Source of the DNA: Candidatus Lernaella stagnicola
GTDB lineage: Bacteria; Lernaellota; Lernaellaia; Lernaellales; Lernaellaceae
Assembly (NCBI GenBank): GCA_030765525.1
Contig: JAVCCK010000034.1
Span: 186,001-250,000 of the forward strand
Direction of reading: 5' to 3'
DNA: 64,000 nucleotides
The stretch's first letter is position 1; each line of letters opens with the position of its first letter. Positions 47,733 to 54,792 of this stretch are shown piece after piece. The notes beneath the pieces are model-generated. The model saw nothing but the letters and a program-made list of their open reading frames with translations. It searched no databases and had not been told where the DNA came from. Both the position numbers and the translations under genes were made by a program.

Positions 47733-48316
47733 AAACCATGCGATTGTTTATTGCCATTCCCGTGCCGGGGCACATCAAGAAGGAATTAGTGCCGGCCCAA
47801 AAGATATTGGGTGAAGGCAACCCGCACGTGCGTATTGTTCCTCCGACAGGTATTCATTTAACGCTGAAATTCCTGGGTGATACGGCGCCCAACCGCATCC
47901 GGGCGGTTCGCGTCGCCATGGAAAAGGCCGCCGCGACGGTGTCCGAGCCGATTCGTTTGCAGTGCGAGCGTACCGGCGTTTTCCCGGACATAGACAAACC
48001 CCGCGTGCTTTGGGCGGGGCTCGAGGGCGACATCGCCGCGCTGATCAAACTGCACCGCATTTTGGACCGCGTGCTGGCCGACGCCGGGTTTGCGGCGGAG
48101 AAACTCCCGTTCCATCCGCATTTGACCCTGGGGCGCGTTAGAGCCCCGAAAATGCTGGGCTCACTGCGCAAAGCGTTTCACCAAGTTGAATCACTGCGTT
48201 TCGGCGAATTCGAAGCTGAGGCGCTGGTGCTCTACGAATCGGAGTTGCAACCCACCGGAGCCGTGTATACATCTATCGAGCGAATTGTCTTGCCGCGCAG
48301 CGGTGGGGCCCGGTGA
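47729..48316 (+). CDS. thpR: RNA 2',3'-cyclic phosphodiesterase (LigT/ThpR)
   Basis: A 2H-phosphoesterase of 195 residues. Both catalytic HxTx motifs are present: HLTLKFLGD (~50) and HPHLTLGRV (~130). The RLFIAIPVP start is typical. It opens 2',3'-cyclic phosphates on RNA. Translation is coupled to cinA by an ATGA overlap. GGAGGA lies 10 bases upstream of ATG 47729. Confidence 0.93.
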   Translation: MKTMRLFIAIPVPGHIKKELVPAQKILGEGNPHVRIVPPTGIHLTLKFLGDTAPNRIRAVRVAMEKAAATVSEPIRLQCERTGVFPDIDKPRVLWAGLEGDIAALIKLHRILDRVLADAGFAAEKLPFHPHLTLGRVRAPKMLGSLRKAFHQVESLRFGEFEAEALVLYESELQPTGAVYTSIERIVLPRSGGAR

Positions 48317-48425
48317 CGAAAAACGCTTTTAACTTGGCGCTTGATTTAGACGCCGTTTCTTGCTAAGAAAAATGGACTTTTGGCAGCGGCGCACGGCGTC
48401 GAACGAATCTCACGGAGTTTTCGGA

Positions 48426-48845
48426 ATGAAGAAGTTTCTGCTTTCGCTGATCATCGTCTTTTCCTTGGTTATCGCCCTTTCGTTGATCGCCTGTGAAGAA
48501 AATGGTTATCTCCGGGAAAAGCCCGATAACCGGATTACACAAGATGACGGCAACCAGGACGCGAAAAACAAGGATGGGGATCTCACCTGCGCGAACAGCG
48601 ACCTGCGTGTCGAGGATTGCTACGACGCCTGCTCGTGCTGCTATCTTGGCCAGGAAGATAACAACGCGGACTGCGTCGAGGACTGCAGCTTCCTTTTGAT
48701 GCGTCAGTACCAGGAAGATCACGAACTGAGCAAGGCCGACTACGAGCGCTACAATTGGTGCATTTTGGGATGCGTCAGCATGTGTGGTGCGCGCGAAAAA
48801 GACGACACCTGCTTCGACGAGTGCAAGGTTTACCTCGGCCTATAA
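48426..48845 (+). CDS. Small cysteine-rich lipoprotein of unknown function
   Basis: The 139-residue product has a leader ending in ALSLIACEEN (lipidated Cys23), a short Asp/Lys-rich linker (DDGNQDAKNKDGD), and a ~85-residue C-terminal part with 12 cysteines (CYDACSCCYLG, DCVEDCSF, WCILGCVSMCG, CFDECKV). The layout of lipid anchor, acidic linker and disulfide-rich module mirrors the Asp-tract pair at 19.7-21.3 kb, but the cysteine spacing differs and homology is not clear. ATG 48426 starts the leader. A terminator follows, so it is probably monocistronic. Confidence 0.78.
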   Translation: MKKFLLSLIIVFSLVIALSLIACEENGYLREKPDNRITQDDGNQDAKNKDGDLTCANSDLRVEDCYDACSCCYLGQEDNNADCVEDCSFLLMRQYQEDHELSKADYERYNWCILGCVSMCGAREKDDTCFDECKVYLGL

Positions 48846-48901
48846 TCAAAACGCGCGTCGGTTCCGAATCAACTGATGTGCGAAAAAACGCGATCAATCT
48901 T

Positions 48902-48932
48902 GCCCCCCGACGATGATCCGCGGGGGGCTTTT
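48902..48932 (+). terminator. Rho-independent terminator before mutL
   Basis: Stem GCCCCCCG (48902-48909) / CGGGGGGC (48921-48928) with an 11-base loop is followed by TTTTCGTT. It ends the cysteine-rich lipoprotein transcript 57 bases past its stop. Confidence 0.85.
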
Positions 48933-48951
48933 CGTTAAGGTGTGACCGCCC

Positions 48952-50763
48952 ATGAGTTCGCGCATTCACGTCATGACCGACCAACTGGCGAACCAAATCG
49001 CCGCCGGCGAAGTCGTCGAGAAACCCGCTTCGGTCGTCAAGGAGTTGGTCGAAAACGCACTGGATGCCGGCGCCACGCGCGTGATTGTGGAGGTCGAGGA
49101 CGGCGGGCGTCAGTTGATTCGGGTTACCGACAACGGCCACGGCATGACTGCGGAAGACGCGGCGCTCAGCCTGCGGCGGCATGCCACCAGTAAGATCCGC
49201 ACCGAAGCCGACCTTTGGCGCATCGCCACGTTGGGGTTTCGCGGCGAGGCCCTGCCGGCCATTGCCTCGGTATCCCGCCTCACGTTGGAAACCAAAGAAA
49301 CCGACGCCATGGTCGGCGCCACCATCGAGGCCGAGGGCGGCGAAATCCGCGCAACGGGCGAAGCCGGAATACCGGCCGGAACCGTCTTGGCCGTGCGAGA
49401 CCTCTTTTTCAATACGCCCGCGCGACGCAAATTTCTTCGCTCAAGCAAAACCGAACTCTCCCACGTGGCCGAAGCGATCACGCGGCTCGCGCTGTGGCGA
49501 CCGGGCGTCTATTTCGAATTCAGTGAAGCGGGCAAGACCATTATGCAGGTGCCCGCGACCGAATCGCTGCCCGAACGCATCAGTGCCCTGTTGGGCCGAC
49601 AGGTGCTCAGCCATCTTTTCGAATTTACGGAGAGCTTCCCGTTTTTCGAGATGCACGGCTACGCCACGAACCCCGATTTTCACCGCGGCAGCACGAAACA
49701 TATTTTCCCCTATATCAATCAGCGTCACGTGCGCGACCGTGTGCTGATTGCTGCGGTCACCGGTGCGTATGCCGGGCACTTGATCAAGGGGCGTTACCCG
49801 GCCGCCGTGTTCAACATCGAAATCGATCCGTCACTGGTGGACGTCAACGTGCACCCGGCCAAGGCCGAGGTACGTTTTCGCCAACCGGCCGGCGTGTTTG
49901 AAAACCTGCGGCGCACCCTGAAAAACGCGCTGGCGGCCCGGTTTGTGCAACCGGCCGACCGTGGCTTCCTTTCCCAATACGGCCGCTCGGCCGAGTCGGT
50001 GCCCTCGGGCACGCCCGAACATGCCGCCACTGATTCCGCCCCGAGCGCGGGCGGCGATCTGTTTCGCATCCCGGGTCACCAGGGCGATCTGCACGCGCCT
50101 GCGCTTCCGCAACACACGCCCACGCGCCTGGATATCGAGGTGAATGCCGATGCACCTGAACCGGAGATCGGGCGGTTTTCCGGGCTGCATATCATCGGGC
50201 AGTTCGTCGATTCCTACATTGTGTGCGAAAACCGCGCCGGCGCCGGATCACTGCTGCTGATCGATCAACATGCGGCGCACGAGCGCATCAACTACGAGCG
50301 ACTTCGCCAGGGCATGCTCGGCGGTGCCGTCGAAGTGCAGAATTTGTTGATCCCGCTGACTCTCGAGTTGCGGTCGGTGGAGGAAAAAGCGTTGCAAGTC
50401 GTCCTGGAGGACCTCGGGCGTATCGGCGTGGTTGTCGAGCCCTTCGGCCCCGGTAGCTGGCGGCTTGAAGCGGCCCCGGCCATCCTCCACGAAGGACAAG
50501 CCCGCGACGTCGTGCTCGATGCGATTGAACACGTGCGGCAAACCGGAACCGGAGGCAACGCGGCCGAGCGTATCGAGGCGATTTTGATCACTGCCTCGTG
50601 TCACGGGAGCGTGCGCGCCGGTCAGGCCTTGACGGTGCCGCAGATGCGAGAGATATTGCGAGGCCTTGACGGATGTGAGCAACCTACGACCTGTCCGCAC
50701 GGGCGGCCGACAATTCGTGAGTACCCGCTAGACGATATAGAACGGGCCTTTGCCAGGAGATAA
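48952..50763 (+). CDS. mutL: DNA mismatch repair protein MutL
   Basis: The 603-residue protein couples MutS mismatch recognition to strand processing. The N-terminal GHKL ATPase is intact (NQIAAGEVVEKPASVVKELV with ENALDAGA, VTDNGHGM, TLGFRGEALPAI). The C-terminal domain has the endonuclease motif DQHAAHERINYE plus SCHGSVRAG and CPHGRPT. The nicking-type MutL of bacteria without MutH is therefore expected. A Pro/Ser-rich linker spans ~340-395. Its stop is 3 bases before the meaB start. Confidence 0.95.
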   Translation: MSSRIHVMTDQLANQIAAGEVVEKPASVVKELVENALDAGATRVIVEVEDGGRQLIRVTDNGHGMTAEDAALSLRRHATSKIRTEADLWRIATLGFRGEALPAIASVSRLTLETKETDAMVGATIEAEGGEIRATGEAGIPAGTVLAVRDLFFNTPARRKFLRSSKTELSHVAEAITRLALWRPGVYFEFSEAGKTIMQVPATESLPERISALLGRQVLSHLFEFTESFPFFEMHGYATNPDFHRGSTKHIFPYINQRHVRDRVLIAAVTGAYAGHLIKGRYPAAVFNIEIDPSLVDVNVHPAKAEVRFRQPAGVFENLRRTLKNALAARFVQPADRGFLSQYGRSAESVPSGTPEHAATDSAPSAGGDLFRIPGHQGDLHAPALPQHTPTRLDIEVNADAPEPEIGRFSGLHIIGQFVDSYIVCENRAGAGSLLLIDQHAAHERINYERLRQGMLGGAVEVQNLLIPLTLELRSVEEKALQVVLEDLGRIGVVVEPFGPGSWRLEAAPAILHEGQARDVVLDAIEHVRQTGTGGNAAERIEAILITASCHGSVRAGQALTVPQMREILRGLDGCEQPTTCPHGRPTIREYPLDDIERAFARR

Positions 50764-50766
50764 CGC

Positions 50767-51735
50767 GTGCAGCTTCTCGAACGCATGATGACCGGCGATC
50801 CCCGGGCGTTACCGCGCTTGATAACGCTGATCGAAAACCACCACCCGGATATGCCCGCGGTGATGGACGAGGTGTACAGCAGGGCGGGCGGGGCGCAAAT
50901 CATCGGCGTGACCGGGCCGCCGGGCGCCGGCAAATCGACTCTGGTGGACAAACTGACCGTTGCGTATCGCCAAGCGGGAAAAACCGTGGGCATCGTGGCG
51001 ATCGATCCCTCCAGCCCCTTTTCCGGCGGAGCACTTTTGGGTGACCGCGTGCGCATGATGCAGCACGCCGCCGACGAGGACGTTTTCATTCGTTCGCTGG
51101 GCAGCCGCGGTAGTCACGGCGGGCTTTCGTTGGCGACCCGGGAAGTGGTGCACTTGCTCGACGCGGCGGGATACGACATCGTGCTCGTGGAGACCGTCGG
51201 CGTGGGCCAGACCGAACTGGACATCATGGAACTGGCGCACACGGTCGTGGTCGTACTCGTGCCCGAAAGCGGCGATACCGTGCAGACGATGAAAGCCGGT
51301 TTGACGGAAATCGCCGATCTGTTTGTTGTTAACAAAGCCGACCGGGACGGCGCCGACCGTATGGCGCGCGAATTGTCTTTGATGGTGGAACTCAACAATC
51401 GCGCCAAGAAATGGGATATTCCCGTGTTGATGACCACTGCCGTCCGCAGCGAGGGTGTCGAGGCGGTCGTGGAAATGATTGACAAGCATCACGACTATAC
51501 GCTGCAAAGCGGCGATTTGGATCGAAGGCGCGAGACTTCCCGCTTGGCCGAATTCGTTGAGGTCATCGTCGGTGAAATCAGCGGGCGGCTGCGCGAGGAT
51601 CAAGTCGACAGCGACCTGGCGGGCTTGGTCCGGCGCGTTAAGCTGGGCGAAGTCAATCCGTACAAGGGCGCTCTGCAGGTGCTGGGCGACCCGGTCATGC
51701 TCGAAGGGCTTTTCGCGAGTGACGCGAAGGAGTGA
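50767..51735 (+). CDS. meaB: Methylmalonyl-CoA mutase-associated GTPase MeaB (ArgK family)
   Basis: A G3E-family GTPase of 322 residues that protects or loads adenosylcobalamin into methylmalonyl-CoA mutase or a related mutase. Walker A GPPGAGKSTLVDKL, IDPSSPFSGGALLGDRVRM, SRGSHGGLS, the switch VETVGVGQTE and the guanine motif NKAD are present. It starts with GTG 50767, 3 bases after mutL. No mutase gene lies in this window, so the partner must be elsewhere. Confidence 0.93.
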   Translation: MQLLERMMTGDPRALPRLITLIENHHPDMPAVMDEVYSRAGGAQIIGVTGPPGAGKSTLVDKLTVAYRQAGKTVGIVAIDPSSPFSGGALLGDRVRMMQHAADEDVFIRSLGSRGSHGGLSLATREVVHLLDAAGYDIVLVETVGVGQTELDIMELAHTVVVVLVPESGDTVQTMKAGLTEIADLFVVNKADRDGADRMARELSLMVELNNRAKKWDIPVLMTTAVRSEGVEAVVEMIDKHHDYTLQSGDLDRRRETSRLAEFVEVIVGEISGRLREDQVDSDLAGLVRRVKLGEVNPYKGALQVLGDPVMLEGLFASDAKE

Positions 51736-51744
51736 GGCTAAACG

Positions 51745-53280
51745 ATGCGACGCAACTTTGTCGTGATCCTTATATTGATGCTGATGATGCTCGCGGCGGC
51801 GGGCTGTCCGGAAAACGTCGTCGAAACCGATGAGGATCGGCCCGATATCGAACCGCCGCAACCCGTGTACGGCTTAAAGGCCCAGGCGACCAGCGAAACC
51901 GTGGCGCTAAGTTGGGTGTCACCGGAGGAATTGGACGACGGAATCAATAAGGATCTTGAAGACGTCATGATCGTGCGCGGCGAAAACGGCTTCCCGAATG
52001 CCGTGCCGGTGCGCGAAGACAAGTATACGATCGGCGACGTGATCGGCGGCGGCATTGTCATCGCCCTGATCGACCCGCGTTTCGAAGAGTTTGTGGATAT
52101 CAACATCGAAGCGGGCACGACCTACTACTACGAAGCCTTCACCTTCGACGAAGTGCCGAATTACTCGCAGGCGACGCAAGTGGCCGCCACGCCGGGCTCG
52201 CAGGTGTGGGGCCGTATTTCGCATACGCAAACTGCATTGGCCGACGGGCGCGTGCTCTTGGCCGGCGGATTGGGCTACGGTGGCCCGCTGGACCGCGCCG
52301 AGATTTTCGATCCGGATACTGAGACCTTCACGGCGGTCTACGAGGAAATGAAATTCGAGCGATTCGGCCACACCGCGACCTTGTTGGCCGATGGCGAAGT
52401 GCTGCTGGTCGGTGGGTATGAAGCCGGATTTGCCCAAACGCTTTCCAAGGCCGAACTTTTCGACCCCGATACGCAGACCTTCCGACGCGTGGCGTCCGAA
52501 ACGGACATCGGCCGCGCCCTGCACACCGCTACCCAACTGCCAGACGGCACCGTGCTGATCACCGGCGGTACCGACGGCGTCAACGCCCTGGCCACGCTGG
52601 AACTGTACGATCCGGAGACCGAAACCTTCCAACTCCTGCCGCACGAGCTGTGGCGTGAACGCTACGGACACAACGCGGCCGTCGTGGATCAATACGTGAT
52701 CGTCTTTGGCGGCTTCGACGGATTCACTACGGTGCCCTACGCGACCTCGGTACGCCTGGGCGACTTCCGCGTCGCCAGCCTCACCAATATCAACTACGAA
52801 GAAACGCCCATGAAAGCCGGACGCCTCAACGCGACGGCGAACGAACTTCCCGACGGCCGTTGGCTGATTGCCGGCGGTTTTTCCGGCGCGTTGGAGTCGG
52901 GGGTTGAAGTTGCGTCCGCCGAACTGTTCGACTTCGCGGGCGATCCCTTTTTCGCCACGACCGCTTCGCTTACCCAAGCCCGCAGCGGGCACTGCTCGAC
53001 GGATTTAGGCGACGGTACGGTACTGATCATCGGCGGCATCGGACCCGACGACACCATCCTGGCCGGCGTCGAGATATACGATCCGAACGACGACCTCTTT
53101 GTGGAAGTCGAGCCGCTGATTACACCGCGCACCGTTGCCAAAGCCAGTGTGCTGCCCGACGGCCGCGTACTCGTGACCGGCGGCAATCAGTCGATCAATC
53201 TATTCCAGCCCGAGCCCGCGCCCACCGCCGAAATTTTCGATCCATTGACCTCGGGGTTTACGGTCGTCGGCGCAGAGTAG
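51745..53280 (+). CDS. Kelch-repeat lipoprotein with N-terminal fibronectin-like domain
   Basis: The 511-residue product has a lipobox (MLAAAGCPEN) and a fibronectin-III-like segment (~40-150; ATSETVALSWVSPEE, then TTYYYEAFTFDEV). About six kelch units (~160-500) follow, with the pattern GRVLLAGG..., RAEIFDPDTETF, FGHTATLLADGEVLLVGGY. Such propellers usually bind other proteins or glycans. No catalytic residues are evident. It is inserted between meaB and miaA, and miaA begins on the last base of its stop codon, so it is probably co-transcribed with both. Confidence 0.87.
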   Translation: MRRNFVVILILMLMMLAAAGCPENVVETDEDRPDIEPPQPVYGLKAQATSETVALSWVSPEELDDGINKDLEDVMIVRGENGFPNAVPVREDKYTIGDVIGGGIVIALIDPRFEEFVDINIEAGTTYYYEAFTFDEVPNYSQATQVAATPGSQVWGRISHTQTALADGRVLLAGGLGYGGPLDRAEIFDPDTETFTAVYEEMKFERFGHTATLLADGEVLLVGGYEAGFAQTLSKAELFDPDTQTFRRVASETDIGRALHTATQLPDGTVLITGGTDGVNALATLELYDPETETFQLLPHELWRERYGHNAAVVDQYVIVFGGFDGFTTVPYATSVRLGDFRVASLTNINYEETPMKAGRLNATANELPDGRWLIAGGFSGALESGVEVASAELFDFAGDPFFATTASLTQARSGHCSTDLGDGTVLIIGGIGPDDTILAGVEIYDPNDDLFVEVEPLITPRTVAKASVLPDGRVLVTGGNQSINLFQPEPAPTAEIFDPLTSGFTVVGAE

Positions 53281-54206
53281 TGAGCGCGGCGCGACCCAAG
53301 CTCCTTGTCGTATGCGGTCCCACGGCGACCGGTAAGACGGCCCTGGCGATTCGGCTTGCCGAAACATTGAACGGCGAAATCATCAACGCGGATTCCATGC
53401 AGGTTTACCGATACATGAATATCGGCACGGCCAAACCCGACGCCGCGGAACGACAACGCGCCGCCTTTCATGTGATCGATGTCGCCGACCCCGACGACAC
53501 TTTCTCCACCGGCCGTTTTAAGAAAGCCGCCGATCGCGCTGCGGTCGACATCCTGGCGCGCGGCCGCGTGCCGATCATTGCCGGCGGCACCGGGCTGTAT
53601 ATCAAGGCGCTCGTGCACGGCTTGTGGGAAGGCCCGTCAGCCGATCCCGACCTGCGCCACCGCTACAAAGCTCAAGAGAAAGAAAAACCGGGAGTGTTGT
53701 ATGAACGCTTGCGCCGCGTCGACGCCGTGCGCGCCGCCGAAGTTCACCCCGCCGACTTCGTGCGTATTGAGCGGGCGCTGGAAGTGTTCGATGTAACCGG
53801 CCGCCCGCTTAGCGAGTTTCAACAAGAGCACCGCTTCTCGGAATCCCTGTACCGGGTGTTGAAAATCGGATTGCACCGCGACCGGGACGAACTTGCCGCG
53901 GCGGTCGAGGGCCGGGTCGACCGGATGATGGAACAAGGATGGCTCGGCGAAGTGCGCGATTTGCGCCGCCGTGGATACGAGGCGTCGCTGCCCAGTCAAG
54001 CGGCCATCGGCTACAAGGAACTGCACCAGCATCTGGATGGTGAATTGACGCTGGCCGATGCCCTTCGCCGAACCAAGACCAGCACGCGGAAATTCGCCAA
54101 GCGCCAGCGAACGTGGTTTGGCGCCGACGACGCGATTCGCTGGTTCGACGTCGCCGAATGCGACGCTGCCGGCGTCGCAGCATCCGCTTTCTTAGCCGAG
54201 GAATGA
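53280..54206 (+). CDS. miaA: tRNA dimethylallyltransferase
   Basis: The enzyme adds a dimethylallyl group to A37 of tRNAs reading codons that begin with U. The 308-residue protein has the P-loop VCGPTATGKTALAIRLAE, INADSMQVYRYMNIGTAKP, the HVIDVADPDDTFSTGRFKK stretch and IIAGGTGLYIKAL. A C-terminal RTKTSTRKFAKRQRTWF also fits. The start is GTG 53280, overlapping the kelch gene's stop by one base. MutL-MiaA linkage is common in bacteria. Here two genes separate them. Confidence 0.95.
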   Translation: MSAARPKLLVVCGPTATGKTALAIRLAETLNGEIINADSMQVYRYMNIGTAKPDAAERQRAAFHVIDVADPDDTFSTGRFKKAADRAAVDILARGRVPIIAGGTGLYIKALVHGLWEGPSADPDLRHRYKAQEKEKPGVLYERLRRVDAVRAAEVHPADFVRIERALEVFDVTGRPLSEFQQEHRFSESLYRVLKIGLHRDRDELAAAVEGRVDRMMEQGWLGEVRDLRRRGYEASLPSQAAIGYKELHQHLDGELTLADALRRTKTSTRKFAKRQRTWFGADDAIRWFDVAECDAAGVAASAFLAEE

Positions 54207-54216
54207 CGCGCGCGCC

Positions 54217-54234
54217 GCTGAATTTTCAGCGGTA
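54217..54234 (+). other. Perfect inverted repeat after miaA
   Basis: CCGCTGAA-TT-TTCAGCGG can form an 8-bp hairpin 11 bases past the miaA stop. It is followed by TATTGATAAG rather than a T run, so it is at best a weak terminator or an RNA-end stabiliser. Confidence 0.45.
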
Positions 54235-54438
54235 TTGATAAGAATCCATACTAATTCCGCAAAACACCGCGCTCGATGATCAACCGAAATAATTCGATAA
54301 TATCTATGAAAACAATAAGATAAGCCATCATGCAAAAGCATGGTGACCAGCCAAAATATCGGTACGGTTCTTGCGGCGTATCATCATCGGAGAAATGCAA
54401 GCGGACGCCGCGGCATCCGCCATCAGGAGGTTTGGCAC

Positions 54439-54660
54439 ATGACGGCCCTGACTTTGCAGCAACGTCGATACCTGGAACTGGCCGCGTGGCTGGCGATTTT
54501 CCTATTCGCCGTCATCCTTTTCATCGCCGTTGGTGGGGCGTCGGTTGTTCCGGCTGCGGACGGCACGTCGCCGTATTCCTCGAGCGGCGAACCTCCCGCA
54601 AAAGTCTCCAGCGTGGCGAATTACGACTTGCCCGCGGTCGCCGACACGGCCCTACCGTAG
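54439..54660 (+). CDS. Small single-pass membrane protein of unknown function
   Basis: The 73-residue protein has a short charged N-terminus (MTALTLQQRRYLE), one strong membrane helix (~14-36, LAAWLAIFLFAVILFIAVGG) and a ~37-residue Ser/Pro/Ala-rich tail. A perfect AGGAGG lies 8 bases before ATG 54439, which strongly supports this start over the in-frame ATG at 54340. The AT-rich upstream region (54240-54330) probably holds the promoter. No family is recognised. Confidence 0.7.
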   Translation: MTALTLQQRRYLELAAWLAIFLFAVILFIAVGGASVVPAADGTSPYSSSGEPPAKVSSVANYDLPAVADTALP

Positions 54661-54757
54661 CCGTTCACACTCCCCAAAAACCTTCCGTCCGACAGCGTTG
54701 AAATCAAGGGTTACCAAAAGTGCGGGCGGCACCTTGCGCCGGTATGCTTCTCAACTC

Positions 54758-54776
54758 TAATATCGAACGAATATTA
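54758..54776 (+). promoter_or_regulatory. Candidate operator palindrome upstream of the Lon-like gene
   Basis: TAATAT-N7-ATATTA is an inverted repeat lying between a plausible promoter (TTGCGC near 54734) and the AGGAGG at 54783. It overlaps the expected -10 or start region of the protease gene, where a repressor would act. No regulator is identified. Confidence 0.4.
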
Positions 54777-54792
54777 ATGCGCAGGAGGTGTG

